Counted from the first letter of the stretch, positions 1-8,759 are shown. The stretch is DNA of 24,084 nt from Clostridiales bacterium (GCA_003522145.1 DPGD01000023.1:106535-130618); one strand, 5' to 3'. The notes: generated from the letters alone by a model not told the origin. Program-made: numbers and translations.

Positions 1-1
1 A

Positions 2-27
2 GGCTTGTAAAACAAGCCGCCGTTTTT
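2..27 (+). terminator. Probable intrinsic terminator of an upstream gene
   Basis: A perfect 7-bp stem (GGCTTGT at 2-8, ACAAGCC at 12-18) with an AAA loop is followed after four bases by TTTTT at 23-27. The gap before the T run is longer than usual. The gene it would end lies outside the window. Confidence 0.5.
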
Positions 28-226
28 AATATCATCGGATAAGGCCGAGGTTTTCAGGCTTGAATGGTTACAAATCCGGATTCTGGAGCCAATAAGAAGA
101 AAACAGAGCTAAAAATGCGTTTGTTCTGTGTCCTGTTGTCTTTTGCTGAAGGAGTTGGAACCTTAAAACTGAAAATTTCGGATGGAACCGGAATCAAAAA
201 ATATTTTCATTTAAAGGAGAAAACCA
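28..226. other. Leader region of the amino-acid transporter operon
   Basis: I see no convincing gene here. A 99-codon open frame overlaps the start of the binding-protein gene but has no ribosome binding site or family resemblance. No promoter close to consensus stands out, although the operon should start here. The last bases carry AAAGGAG, the ribosome binding site of the gene starting at 227. Confidence 0.4.
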
Positions 227-1438
227 ATGAAAACTCAGACCAGAAAAATTGTTGCTATTGTGTTGGCAATGGTTACCGTATTCTGTACGGTATGTCTCAC
301 CTCCTGTGGAAGCACCACGAAGGATCCCGGAAAAACCAGCGAAAGCAACGGAACCGCCGATGAAACCATCGTGATCGGCCTTTCCGGTCCTTTGACCGGC
401 GACGCTGCCAGCTATGGACTGGGCGTGCAGAATGCCGCCAACATGGCCGTGGAGGAGATCAACGCCAAGGGCGGACTGTTCGGAAAAATCAAATTCAAGC
501 TGGAGTCGATGGACGATATGGCAGAGCCCTCCAGGGTGGCAACCACCTACAGTGCTCTTCTGAGCAAGGGTATGCAGATTTCTCTCGGTTGCGTCACCTC
601 CGGTGCCTGCGCAGAGTTTGCCAAGGCCGCCAAAGAGGACGGCGTATTCTTCCTCACGCCCTCAGCCTCTAATGACGACATCCCCAAGGGGAGTAACGCT
701 TACCAGATGTGCTTCGCCGATGGCAACCAGGGTTCTGCATCTGCCGAATATGTGAACGCAAACTACAAGGGTCAGACCATTGGAATTCTGTACTGCGCAG
801 GCGATAACTATTCTGAGGGAATCTACAGCCAGTTCAAGGAAAAGCTGGATCAGAGCATCACCGTAGTGGAGGCCTCCTTCTCCAAGGATGCCACCGATTT
901 CTCCTCTCAGGTCAGCATTCTCAAGGATTGTGAATTTGTGTTTATGCCCATTTATTACGGTCCCGCTTCCAAGTTCATGATTGAAGCAAAGAAGCATGAG
1001 AACAGCATGAAGGTCTTCTACGGCTGCGACGGTCTGAACAACATCAACACCATTAAAGGCTTTGACATCAACACCATTCCTCAGGAGATTTCTTATCTTT
1101 CTCACTTTGATGCCAACTCCTCCGAAGAAGCCACCAAGACCTTTGTGGAGAACTACAAGGCAAAATTCAACGGCGAGACGCCCTCTCAGTTTGCAGCAGC
1201 TGCATACGACTGCGTTTATGCGCTCTATGAAGCCCTGAATGCGGCAGGCGAGAGCAAGGTGAGCGCTTCCATGAGCGCAGAGGAATTCTGCCGGGTGCTC
1301 AAAGAGCAGTTTGATGGCAGTTTTACCTATTCGGGCGTGACCGGTTCCAACATGAAGTGGACCAGAGGCGCTTCCGGCGCCGGCTATGTGGAAAAGACCG
1401 CAACCAAGTTCGTGGTCAAGGAAGCCGACAACGCTTGA
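227..1438 (+). CDS. livJ: Branched-chain amino-acid-type ABC transporter substrate-binding lipoprotein
   Basis: This 403-residue protein should capture the substrate outside the membrane and pass it to the permeases encoded downstream. It starts with a lipoprotein signal peptide: basic MKTQTRK, a hydrophobic stretch, then the lipobox LTSC with the acylated cysteine at residue 27. The mature part opens with IVIGLSGPLTGDAASYG, the usual start of the periplasmic-binding-protein type I (Leu/Ile/Val-binding) fold. AAAGGAG lies about 8 bases before the ATG. It is the first gene of a five-gene set of conserved order. The family also includes binders of other amino acids, amides and urea, so the exact ligand cannot be read from the sequence. 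A long antisense open frame over its 3' half is a coding shadow. Confidence 0.93.
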   Translation: MKTQTRKIVAIVLAMVTVFCTVCLTSCGSTTKDPGKTSESNGTADETIVIGLSGPLTGDAASYGLGVQNAANMAVEEINAKGGLFGKIKFKLESMDDMAEPSRVATTYSALLSKGMQISLGCVTSGACAEFAKAAKEDGVFFLTPSASNDDIPKGSNAYQMCFADGNQGSASAEYVNANYKGQTIGILYCAGDNYSEGIYSQFKEKLDQSITVVEASFSKDATDFSSQVSILKDCEFVFMPIYYGPASKFMIEAKKHENSMKVFYGCDGLNNINTIKGFDINTIPQEISYLSHFDANSSEEATKTFVENYKAKFNGETPSQFAAAAYDCVYALYEALNAAGESKVSASMSAEEFCRVLKEQFDGSFTYSGVTGSNMKWTRGASGAGYVEKTATKFVVKEADNA

Positions 1439-1451
1439 TCTTCTGAAAGAA

Positions 1452-1525
1452 GCCGGAGCAAACCAGAAATAAAACTCCGGCAGGGTCGCTGTGCTGTCGC
1501 AGACCGAAAGCCCGGTCTGCGACAG
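1452..1525 (+). promoter_or_regulatory. Two consecutive hairpins between the binding-protein and permease genes
   Basis: The first hairpin pairs GCCGGAG (1452-1458) with CTCCGGC (1475-1481). The second is a perfect 13-bp stem, CTGTCGCAGACCG (1494-1506) with CGGTCTGCGACAG (1513-1525), and a 6-base loop. Neither is followed by a T run, so they are not ordinary terminators. The placement after a binding-protein gene suggests 3'-end stabilisation or partial attenuation, giving more binding protein than permease. That role is inferred. Confidence 0.6.
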
Positions 1526-1561
1526 TGACGGCATATAAAAAAATAAGGAACGGACTTCCAG

Positions 1562-2443
1562 ATGAAATTTCTAAGTACATTGATCGATGGCCTGAGCCTG
1601 GGGGGCGTGTATGCTCTGATTGCTTTAGGCTACACCATGGTTTACGGCATTGCCAAGATGCTGAATTTCGCTCACGGGGATATTATCATGGTGGGCGGAT
1701 ATGTGATATATGTAATTATGCTGAGGCTTGGCGGCGAAGCCATTCCGGCCGTTCTTGCGGCGTTGGCGGCTTGCTGTCTGCTGGGCGTAACGGTGGAAAA
1801 GGTTGCCTACAAGCCTTTGCGCGGAGCCTCTCCCTTAGCTGTCCTGATTACAGCGATCGGTGTCAGTTATTGTTTGGAGAGTCTGGCTCAGATCATCTTT
1901 TCTTCCGATCCGAAAACAGTGATTATTTCGGATGCACTGAACAACCGTGTAGGCATCGGCTCTTTTTCCATCAGCTATGCCACGCTTCTGACTTTGGGCG
2001 TAACGATTGTGATCATGGTGGCGTTGACCTTGTATATTAAATTTTCCAAGACCGGCAGGGCGATGGTGGCCACCTCGGAAGACCGGGGAGCGGCACAGCT
2101 GATGGGGGTGAATGTGAATAAAATCATCACCATTACCTTTGCCATCGGCTCGGTTCTTGCGGGAGTTGCCAGTGCGTTTTATCTGATCAAAACGCCCACA
2201 GTGACCAACGCCATGGGCGCTATGCCCGGAATCAAGGCATTCACCGCCGCAGTCATCGGGGGCATCGGCTCCATACCCGGCGCCATGCTCGGGGGGATTC
2301 TTTTGGGGGTACTGGAATGCTTTTCAAACTCGGTTCCCGCACTTGCCCCTTATACCGATGCAATTGAATTCGGTATTCTGATTATACTTCTTCTCGTCAG
2401 ACCGAACGGAATTCTGGGTAAGAAGAGAAGGGAGAAGGTCTGA
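1562..2443 (+). CDS. livH: Branched-chain amino-acid ABC transporter permease, LivH type
   Basis: This 293-residue, strongly hydrophobic protein is one of the two transmembrane subunits of the importer. It starts MKFLSTLIDGLSLGGVYALI and contains GYTMVYGIAKMLNFAHGDI, the characteristic N-terminal stretch of LivH permeases. Near the C-terminus it has the GIKAFTAAVIGGIGSIPGAM stretch, which corresponds to the ATPase-contacting loop of the family. AAGGA precedes the ATG. The gene follows the binding-protein gene after 123 bases that hold two hairpins. Its stop codon shares one base with the start of the next permease gene (ATGA-type overlap at 2441-2445), which indicates translational coupling. 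Confidence 0.94.
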   Translation: MKFLSTLIDGLSLGGVYALIALGYTMVYGIAKMLNFAHGDIIMVGGYVIYVIMLRLGGEAIPAVLAALAACCLLGVTVEKVAYKPLRGASPLAVLITAIGVSYCLESLAQIIFSSDPKTVIISDALNNRVGIGSFSISYATLLTLGVTIVIMVALTLYIKFSKTGRAMVATSEDRGAAQLMGVNVNKIITITFAIGSVLAGVASAFYLIKTPTVTNAMGAMPGIKAFTAAVIGGIGSIPGAMLGGILLGVLECFSNSVPALAPYTDAIEFGILIILLLVRPNGILGKKRREKV

Positions 2444-3594
2444 TGGCATTCAGGGAAAAACTAAAAAAAATCAAGTGGAAGAGATATATCTTCTACGCTG
2501 TGATCATGGTGTTTCTGACGGTCTGTCTTTTCATGACGGACACCCTTGCGCAGCCGGTGAACCGGAAATGGATCGTTCTTTTTGAAAAAACGGCGATTGC
2601 GGTCATGCTGTCGGTTTCCCTTTCCTTTGTGGTCGGGTTTCTCGGCGAGCTGTCCTTGGGACACGCAGGATTTATGTGCATTGGTGCCTATTTGGGCGGG
2701 AAAATTTCCGTGTTGCTGGAAGGGACCCTGGGAAACAGTCTGCCCAACCTGCTGATTTCGGTTTTGGCCGGCGGTGTGATTGCGGCAATTGCCGGGTTTA
2801 TCATCGGGTTGCCGGCATTGCGCCTGAAGGGCGATTACCTTGCCATTGTAACGCTGGCTTTCTGTGAAATTGTGCATACGCTTTTTAAAAACTCCTCAAG
2901 GGAGAGCTTCGGGGGTGCCTTCGGCCTGGAAACACCCCGGTATGACCGGAAGTATCTGTATGTGATCGCCTTCCTCTTTGTGATGCTGACCTTTGCGGTG
3001 CTGCAGAACATTATCCGCAGCAAGCACGGCCGTGCGGTTACGGCAATCCGGGATAATGAAATTGCCGCCAGAGCCACAGGCATCAATGTGACCAAATACA
3101 AGCTGATGGTCTTTGCGGTTTCCGCCTTTTTTGCGGGTGTTGCCGGCGTGTTCTTCAGCTTTTCCAACTATACCGTGGTCGATACCACATTCACCTACAA
3201 TTATTCCATTGAAATTCTTGTAATGGTGGTTCTGGGCGGCATGGGAAACATGGTCGGTTCTGCCATTTCGGCAGTGCTCATCACCTTCTTAAACGACCAA
3301 CTGACCAATGTGCTGACCGGAAATCTGGCGGTGTTGCAGAAGCTGTTCTACGCAGTGATCCTCGTGGCGCTTGTGATCTACCGGAACGCTCCCGGACTTC
3401 AGGGATTCCGGGATAAGTACAATTTCCGCGCCCTTTCCCAGAGACTGAAAAGGAAGAAAGACGATCCCTCCAAGGTCAAGGAGGATGCCGGATATTGGGA
3501 CAGGGTACCGACCAAAATTGAGATGGATGAGATTCTTTCCACCGATGTGAAGGTGGAGAGCAATTCCTCGGTGCGGAAGGACGGTGATCGGTGA
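2443..3594 (+). CDS. livM: Branched-chain amino-acid ABC transporter permease, LivM type
   Basis: This 383-residue membrane protein is the second permease subunit. Family hallmarks include VVGFLGELSLGHAGFMCIGA near residues 65-85, GLPALRLKGDYLAIVTLAF, and VMVVLGGMGNMVGSAI in the coupling-loop region. After the last hydrophobic segment there is a charged C-terminal tail of about 60 residues, rich in K, D and E, which is longer than in many LivM proteins and is probably cytoplasmic. The ATG overlaps the livH stop by one base, and the stop overlaps the following ATPase gene by one base. Confidence 0.93.
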   Translation: MAFREKLKKIKWKRYIFYAVIMVFLTVCLFMTDTLAQPVNRKWIVLFEKTAIAVMLSVSLSFVVGFLGELSLGHAGFMCIGAYLGGKISVLLEGTLGNSLPNLLISVLAGGVIAAIAGFIIGLPALRLKGDYLAIVTLAFCEIVHTLFKNSSRESFGGAFGLETPRYDRKYLYVIAFLFVMLTFAVLQNIIRSKHGRAVTAIRDNEIAARATGINVTKYKLMVFAVSAFFAGVAGVFFSFSNYTVVDTTFTYNYSIEILVMVVLGGMGNMVGSAISAVLITFLNDQLTNVLTGNLAVLQKLFYAVILVALVIYRNAPGLQGFRDKYNFRALSQRLKRKKDDPSKVKEDAGYWDRVPTKIEMDEILSTDVKVESNSSVRKDGDR

Positions 3595-4364
3595 TGGAAA
3601 CCTTTGTGTTGGAAACCAAAAACTTGGGCATTTCCTTCGGCGGGTTGAAGGCCGTTCAGGATGTGAACCTTCAGGTCAAGAAGAACCAGATTTACGGTCT
3701 GATCGGACCCAACGGCGCAGGAAAAACCACGATTTTCAACATGATTACCGGAGTGTACCGTCCCACATCCGGAGCTGTGTTCCTGAATGGCGAAAAATTA
3801 AACGGCTTCAGTCAGGAAAAGATCAATCATAAAGGCGTTGCCAGAACCTTTCAGAACATACGGTTATTCAACAACATGACGGTGATCCGGAATGTAATGG
3901 TTGGGTTGAACAATCAACCGCAGTACCGGTGCAGTCTGTTTGAATCGATGTTCCGCCTGCCCCGGCATTTTAAGACAGAAAGAGAAATGCGGGAGAGAGC
4001 CAAAGAGATTTTAAGAATTTTTGATCTGGATGAGGATCGGAATAATCTGGCATACAACCTGCCTTACGGGAAGCAAAGAAAACTGGAGATTGCCAGAGCC
4101 TTAGCCACCAATCCCAAATTGTTGTTGTTGGACGAGCCGGCTGCGGGGATGAACCCCAATGAAACCGAAGAGCTGATGGAGACGATCCGCTCTGTCCGGG
4201 ATACTTTCGATGTAACGGTGTTGCTGATCGAGCACGATATGAAATTTGTGTCCGGACTGTGCGACGAAATTACGGTGTTGAATTTCGGGACGACTCTTGC
4301 GCACGGGACTGCAAACGAGGTTTTGAATGACCCGGAGGTTGTCAAGGCCTATATCGGCAACTGA
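3594..4364 (+). CDS. livG: Branched-chain amino-acid ABC transporter ATP-binding protein, LivG type
   Basis: This 256-residue ATPase powers the importer from the cytoplasmic face. It has Walker A GPNGAGKTT (residues 38-46), the Q-loop region RTFQNIRLF, a LivG-typical degenerate signature NLPYGKQRKLEIARA in place of LSGGQ, Walker B LLLLDEPAAGMNP and the switch histidine in LLIEHDMKF. I chose ATG at 3594, which overlaps the livM stop by one base, over an in-frame GTG three bases earlier. GGAAGGA lies upstream. The next ATPase gene begins about 40 bases after its stop. Confidence 0.94.
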   Translation: METFVLETKNLGISFGGLKAVQDVNLQVKKNQIYGLIGPNGAGKTTIFNMITGVYRPTSGAVFLNGEKLNGFSQEKINHKGVARTFQNIRLFNNMTVIRNVMVGLNNQPQYRCSLFESMFRLPRHFKTEREMRERAKEILRIFDLDEDRNNLAYNLPYGKQRKLEIARALATNPKLLLLDEPAAGMNPNETEELMETIRSVRDTFDVTVLLIEHDMKFVSGLCDEITVLNFGTTLAHGTANEVLNDPEVVKAYIGN

Positions 4365-4403
4365 TTTTTGCAGAACTTTCCGAAGAAAGGAATTGTATCA
4401 GAG

Positions 4404-5150
4404 ATGACTGAAGAGTTGGAAAAAGGAACGCTTGGTGAAGATATTCTTTTGGAAGTGAAGGAGCTGAATGTATACTACGGCCTGATCCGGGCCATCAAGG
4501 ATGTATCCTTCAAGGTCCGGAAAGGGGAAATTGTGACCTTGATCGGCGCAAACGGCGCCGGAAAGACCACCACCATGCAGAGTATCACCGGCCTTTTGCA
4601 TCCCAAGAGCGGCCACATTTTCTACAAGGGCAAGGAGCTTGTGGGTATGCCTACCCACAAAATTGTGAAAATGGGTCTGACCTTGGTGCCGGAGGGCAGG
4701 CGGGTTTTTGCAGAGCTGACGGTTTACGAGAATCTGCAAATGGGCGGTTTTACGGAAAAGGACCGGAACAAGCTCAAAGAGAATTTAGAAATGGTTTATG
4801 AACTGTTCCCCCGGCTGGGTGAGCGCCGGAAACAGTTGGCAGGCGCCCTTTCGGGCGGGGAACAGCAGATGCTTGCCATCGGCAGAGCGATGATGTGTCA
4901 GCCCGAACTGCTGCTTTTGGATGAGCCCTCCATGGGCCTGTCGCCGCTGTTGGTCGATCAGGTGTTTTCGATCATTCAGGATCTGCATAAAAGAGGCATT
5001 ACCGTTTTGCTGGTGGAACAGAATGCCGGCAAGGCGTTGGCCGTCTCCGACCGGGCGTATGTGTTGGAAACCGGAAGGATCGTGCTTTCCGGAACCGGAA
5101 AGGAACTTGCCGAAAGTCCGGAGGTCAAAAAAGCATACTTGGGCGGTTAA
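4404..5150 (+). CDS. livF: Branched-chain amino-acid ABC transporter ATP-binding protein, LivF type
   Basis: This is the second ATPase of the importer, 248 residues from ATG at 4404. It shows Walker A GANGAGKTT (48-56), the LivF-typical PEGRRVFAELTVYENL, the signature LSGGEQQMLAIGRA, Walker B LLLLDEPSMGLSP and switch LLVEQNAGKAL. The start at 4404 is preferred because AGAAAGGA lies about 12 bases before it; an in-frame TTG at 4368 would add 12 residues but has no ribosome binding site. It is the last gene of the transporter operon and a terminator follows at 5174. Confidence 0.93.
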   Translation: MTEELEKGTLGEDILLEVKELNVYYGLIRAIKDVSFKVRKGEIVTLIGANGAGKTTTMQSITGLLHPKSGHIFYKGKELVGMPTHKIVKMGLTLVPEGRRVFAELTVYENLQMGGFTEKDRNKLKENLEMVYELFPRLGERRKQLAGALSGGEQQMLAIGRAMMCQPELLLLDEPSMGLSPLLVDQVFSIIQDLHKRGITVLLVEQNAGKALAVSDRAYVLETGRIVLSGTGKELAESPEVKKAYLGG

Positions 5151-5173
5151 TATTGAAAAAAACAGAAAGAATG

Positions 5174-5212
5174 AAGACAGGGGTCTTGCATTGCAAGAGT
5201 ATCTGTCTTTTT
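5174..5212 (+). terminator. Intrinsic terminator after the amino-acid transporter operon
   Basis: AAGACAG (5174-5180) pairs with CTGTCTT (5203-5209). An inner stem TCTTGC/GCAAGA lies between them, and a T run follows. It lies 23 bases after the livF stop. Confidence 0.8.
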
Positions 5213-5700
5213 CTGTGCGCTTGCACTGTTCGGATTGCTGGCTGCCGACAAAGCGGGCGGCCGGTATCGGCGCAAAAACTCCTTGAAAATTCTAAAAAAT
5301 ACCACAAATAGAACCGAAAAGACGGTTTATACTATAACCAGAGCAAAGAACCGGAAAACAAAAGATCGGCCAAAAGGTGCGGTCGGAAAGCGGATTTTTG
5401 CTCGAAAAAAGGGTATATCGTTTTGGGCGTATACCGAAAAAGAGAAAAGAGCAGCTGCAGAATCGAACCGTATGTTCCGGCGCCGGAGAACCTTTCGGAA
5501 ACCGGAATGAAAAATGCAGATCGCTTGCGGCCGTAAGAGGATCGGAGCTTTGGAAAAAATCCTGTTCAATGGGACAATTCGGACAGGTAAGTACAAAAAG
5601 GCCGGGAACTTTGAAAACAGCCGCAAAAAGATGCAGGATAAATGACGGAAAATGAAATTCTATGCAGATTGACTCGATATGTATAGGAGAAAAAAAGAAC
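5213..5700. other. Gene-free spacer before the spore-protein gene
   Basis: About 490 bases without a supportable gene on either strand. The open frames here lack ribosome binding sites and family resemblance. A self-complementary TCCGGCGCCGGA lies at 5476-5487. The promoter of the spore-protein gene should be at the 3' end, possibly sigma-G dependent as usual for this family, but I could not place -35 and -10 elements with confidence. AGGAG at 5685-5689 is the ribosome binding site for the gene at 5701. Confidence 0.4.
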
Positions 5701-5892
5701 ATGGCAACCAAGAATAAACTCGTTCCCGAAGCAAAGGAAGCTCTCAACAAGTTCAAGATGGAAGCTGCCAGCGAAGTTGGCGTAAACCTGAAGAACGGTT
5801 ATAACGGCGACCTCACCTCCCGTCAGGCTGGTTCTGTGGGCGGTCAGATGGTCAAGAAGATGATCGAGAAATATGAGAACGATCTGAAGTAA
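5701..5892 (+). CDS. Alpha/beta-type small acid-soluble spore protein
   Basis: This 63-residue protein belongs to the SASP family that coats DNA in dormant endospores, protects it from UV and heat, and is degraded at germination. The N-terminal half has EAKEALNKFKMEAASEVGV, matching the region cleaved by the germination protease GPR. The C-terminal half has GDLTSRQAGSVGGQMVKKMI, matching the family's conserved TSR..GSVGG..VK signature. The start at 5701 follows AGGAGAAAAAAAGAAC at a good distance; an upstream in-frame ATG at 5662 would add 13 non-conserved residues. It is a single-gene unit with a strong terminator directly after it, and is expected to be expressed in the forespore. Confidence 0.95.
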   Translation: MATKNKLVPEAKEALNKFKMEAASEVGVNLKNGYNGDLTSRQAGSVGGQMVKKMIEKYENDLK

Positions 5893-5912
5893 GTTTCAGA
5901 TTTTTCCAATGG

Positions 5913-5963
5913 AAAGGGGCGTTTTCCGGAATGCGGCGCATTCCGGAGAAACGCCCCTTTTCT
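5913..5963 (+). terminator. Strong intrinsic terminator after the spore-protein gene
   Basis: A long hairpin of about 22 pairs runs AAAGGGGCGTTT-TCCGGAATGC against GCATTCCGGA-G-AAACGCCCCTTT with one bulged base, ending in a T run. It begins about 20 bases after the stop codon. Confidence 0.9.
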
Positions 5964-6134
5964 GCTTTCAATATTTGGCTTTTTATATTGGGCAAAAAGA
6001 AGTTTATCCGGCGGTTTTCTTTCCGGTACCCGACATTCCGTCCACCGTGGCAGAAAACAATTCCCGGAATCCATCCTTTTGAGAGAGAAAATCTGCCACT
6101 TGCAGGTGAAAAACGACTGCTTGGCCGGAAGGAA

Positions 6135-6163
6135 TTGATTTTATGTTTTCAAAGTGCTATACT
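6135..6163 (+). promoter_or_regulatory. Sigma-A-type promoter for the transglutaminase-like gene
   Basis: TTGATT (6135-6140) and TATACT (6158-6163) are separated by 17 bases. The start codon at 6233 follows about 70 bases downstream. The stretch between the preceding terminator and this promoter (5964-6134) holds nothing I can assign. Confidence 0.7.
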
Positions 6164-6232
6164 GTGGAAGCACAAGGGAAGTCTGAACAGACTCTCTAAA
6201 ATAAATCTTTATACAAACGGGAGGAACCAAGT

Positions 6233-7675
6233 ATGGAACATTGCGGAAAATGGGCGTGTTGCGCGGAAGTAGATATGCTTCTGGATATCTTTCCTTCGGG
6301 AGAAGTGTATCTTACGGCAAGCTCGTGGGGGCTGTTCTGCCAGAAGGCAGAGGTGAAAACTGCAGGAGAGAATCTGATCCTTACCGTCGGAAACCGGAAG
6401 GTGGCGGTGAGTGCCTCTGTTGAAGACGGAAAAACGGTGCTGGTCGGTGAGGAAATGACCGGAAGTGACCGGAAGAAGCTTTATTTTGAAAATACCGGCT
6501 GCGAAGCAGATTGCTTTCCCAGCTTTGTTTCGGATCCGGAAAATCCCGGTATCTCCGAAGCAGATTTTCCGAACGACGGCTGGGAGGGCGTCTGGGAATG
6601 TAACGGTCTTTTCGATATGAAATGCGAAATGGAATTGGAAAAAAGGGACGGGCGCTATTTTCCGTACTTCTGGTTTGACGGGTTGGGCTGGGGCTATTAT
6701 GTTCCTATCGGTTATGCAGTGCTCGATGGGGAATTGATCTTTTTATTCAATGATGCTGCAAATCGGGCAGTTTTCCGGCTGCGCCTGGAGGACGGGATCA
6801 TGAAGGGCAGTTTCCGTCAGCTTCAACAAAAGAAATATGCAGATGTAGAAGTTTCCAGGATTTCGGATCATGTGTCGGATCGTCTGAAAAAGTATATTCC
6901 GATTATAAATCTTTCAAGGCTTGAGATTCTGCGGCGCTATGCCGATTATGACCGGGGGCAGTCTCCCGTAAAGATTGAATTTGTTCTTGGGGAAAAGCTT
7001 CCGGAATGTCTTGACCGGTACGATCTCGGAAAATATACCGAGGGAAAAGAGGGTGACGAACTGGTCTTTGCTTTGTTGGATTTTATCTGTGACAATTTCC
7101 ATCATGACGGTTGTTCAGGAATGCCCAGTTGGCCCGATCACCGGAAGTTACAGGATTTTGTGCTCTATTACGAGAAAATGGGAAGAACCAACTGCAGGGG
7201 ACTTTCCATCATGTTGTCGGCACTTTTGCGCTCTTTCGGCATCCGGGCGCAGCATGTGACCTGCCTCCCCTATGAAGATCCCTGTTCAGACTGCCATGTG
7301 GTGGTGGACTGTTTTCTGCCATCAGGAGGAAGGGTCCTGTTGGATCCTACCTTCCGGGTCTGGTTCAAGGATGAAAAAGGAAGCCCGGTTTCTATACGGG
7401 AACTCCGGAAAATCCTTTTAGAAAACAAGCCGCTCATACCAAGTGAACAAGCGGCTTACAACGGGGTAAACGGAAAGGAACGCTTCGATATGGATTCTTA
7501 TCGGGAGTATATGGCAAAAAACACTCTCCGTTTTTCCAAAGGAAGAGTTTGCCGGGACGGCGATGATGAATTGGAGTCGCTGAGGCTGTTCCCCAAGAAT
7601 TACGATTATTCGGACTTCCACTTCAACCGGAATGATACCATTTTCACCGACGAGGATGCCTTCTGGAGTGAATAA
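6233..7675 (+). CDS. Transglutaminase-like domain protein
   Basis: This 480-residue protein has a transglutaminase-like core in its second half. The putative Cys-His-Asp triad is C321 (in TNCRGLSIMLSALLRSFGI), H355 (in CHVVVDC) and D371 (in VLLDPTF), in the order and context of the bacterial transglutaminase-like superfamily. These proteins are often proteases or amidases rather than crosslinkers. Residues 1-210 look beta-rich and I cannot assign them. No signal peptide or membrane segment is visible, so it is probably cytoplasmic, which is unusual since many relatives are exported. The ATG follows GGGAGGA. It appears monocistronic with its own promoter; the substrate is unknown. Confidence 0.8.
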   Translation: MEHCGKWACCAEVDMLLDIFPSGEVYLTASSWGLFCQKAEVKTAGENLILTVGNRKVAVSASVEDGKTVLVGEEMTGSDRKKLYFENTGCEADCFPSFVSDPENPGISEADFPNDGWEGVWECNGLFDMKCEMELEKRDGRYFPYFWFDGLGWGYYVPIGYAVLDGELIFLFNDAANRAVFRLRLEDGIMKGSFRQLQQKKYADVEVSRISDHVSDRLKKYIPIINLSRLEILRRYADYDRGQSPVKIEFVLGEKLPECLDRYDLGKYTEGKEGDELVFALLDFICDNFHHDGCSGMPSWPDHRKLQDFVLYYEKMGRTNCRGLSIMLSALLRSFGIRAQHVTCLPYEDPCSDCHVVVDCFLPSGGRVLLDPTFRVWFKDEKGSPVSIRELRKILLENKPLIPSEQAAYNGVNGKERFDMDSYREYMAKNTLRFSKGRVCRDGDDELESLRLFPKNYDYSDFHFNRNDTIFTDEDAFWSE

Positions 7676-7684
7676 ATATTTTCC

Positions 7685-7712
7685 TTGATTTTTTCTTGAA
7701 ATTGTGTATAAT
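7685..7712 (+). promoter_or_regulatory. Sigma-A-type promoter for the lipoate ligase gene
   Basis: TTGATT (7685-7690) and a consensus TATAAT (7707-7712) are separated by 16 bases, 23 bases before the lplA start codon. Confidence 0.75.
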
Positions 7713-7735
7713 GGAAAAAAATCAAAGGAAGAGCA

Positions 7736-8710
7736 ATGGGAAAGAATTATCTTTATATTTCGGACAGTTACGACGGCTGGCGCAATCTCGCCACCGATGA
7801 ATGGTTTCTTGATCACATCGGTCCGGAGGATGTGGTACTGTATTTTTACATCAATCGGAATGCTGTGATCATTGGCAAGAATCAGAATCCCTGGAAGGAG
7901 TGCGATCTTTCCGCAATGGAACGGGATGGAGTTCAGCTGGTGCGTCGGATCAGCGGCGGAGGAGCGGTCTTTCACGACTGCGGGAATCTGAATTTTTCCT
8001 TTAATGCCGGAAAGAATCGGTACGACAAGGATCGACAACACCGTTTTATTCTGGAAACGGTGCAAAGCCTCGGCATTCCCTGTGAATTTTCAGGGCGTAA
8101 CGATTTGCTGGCGGCAGGGAAAAAGTTTTCGGGAAATGCTTACTGCGCAAGAGGGGATGCCAAACAGCATCACGGCACTCTGCTTGTGTCGGCAGACCTT
8201 TCAAGGCTCCAGAATTATCTGACGGTCGACCCGAGGAAAATGCAGTCGAAAGGGGTGGCTTCCGTCCGGTCCAGAGTCTGCAACCTGAACGAGTTTGTGC
8301 CCTCCCTGACGGTGGAGGAGCTGCTCCGGGTGATCCCCCAGGCCTACGGCCGGGTGTACGGCGATTTTGAGCCCTATCCCTTTACGGAACAGGATCGGCA
8401 GGAAATTGAGAAATACTATAAAAAGCATTCTTCGGACGAATGGCGGTTGGGTACAACGCCGCCCTTCGATTACGAGGTGGACTGCCGGCTGTCCTTCGGA
8501 GGCGTTCAGATTCTTCTTTCCTTTGAAGAGGGAAGGGTGCGCTCCTCCAAAACCTACACCGACGCCAACGATGACACGCTGGCAGAGCGGATCGACCGGA
8601 TTTTCAAGGGTCAGGTTTTGGATTTTTCCTCTTGGGCGGAAAGCCTGAGGGCAGAGCAGGATCAGCAGCTTTCCGAGCTGGCAGATTATATTGAGAGCCT
8701 GCGGAGCTGA
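7736..8710 (+). CDS. lplA: Lipoate-protein ligase A
   Basis: This 324-residue enzyme activates lipoate with ATP and attaches it to lysines of 2-oxoacid dehydrogenase E2 subunits or the glycine-cleavage H protein in the cytoplasm. The catalytic N-terminal domain has the lipoate/ATP-binding motif RRISGGGAVFHDCGNLNFSF (residues 70-89) and GRNDLLAAGKKFSGNA with the conserved lysine at 130, followed by HHGTLLVSADL. The C-terminal accessory domain (about 240-324) carries WRLGTTPPFDYEV, typical of Lip_prot_lig_C. The ATG follows AAAGGAAGAGCA. No lipoyl synthase or target-protein genes are adjacent, so scavenged lipoate is the likely source. The call is firm; the target proteins are not known from this window. 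Confidence 0.96.
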   Translation: MGKNYLYISDSYDGWRNLATDEWFLDHIGPEDVVLYFYINRNAVIIGKNQNPWKECDLSAMERDGVQLVRRISGGGAVFHDCGNLNFSFNAGKNRYDKDRQHRFILETVQSLGIPCEFSGRNDLLAAGKKFSGNAYCARGDAKQHHGTLLVSADLSRLQNYLTVDPRKMQSKGVASVRSRVCNLNEFVPSLTVEELLRVIPQAYGRVYGDFEPYPFTEQDRQEIEKYYKKHSSDEWRLGTTPPFDYEVDCRLSFGGVQILLSFEEGRVRSSKTYTDANDDTLAERIDRIFKGQVLDFSSWAESLRAEQDQQLSELADYIESLRS

Positions 8711-8759
8711 AAGCCGGACGGGACTTGCGAAAAAAATCGTGTGAAAGGAAATTTTTCTC

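Noticed and set aside
662..1534. 290-codon minus-strand open frame across the binding-protein gene
   Set aside because: Antisense to a clear family member, with no ribosome binding site and no recognisable domain.
5235..5756. Small open frames on both strands in the spacer before the spore-protein gene
   Set aside because: No ribosome binding sites, low-complexity basic products and no recognisable domains.
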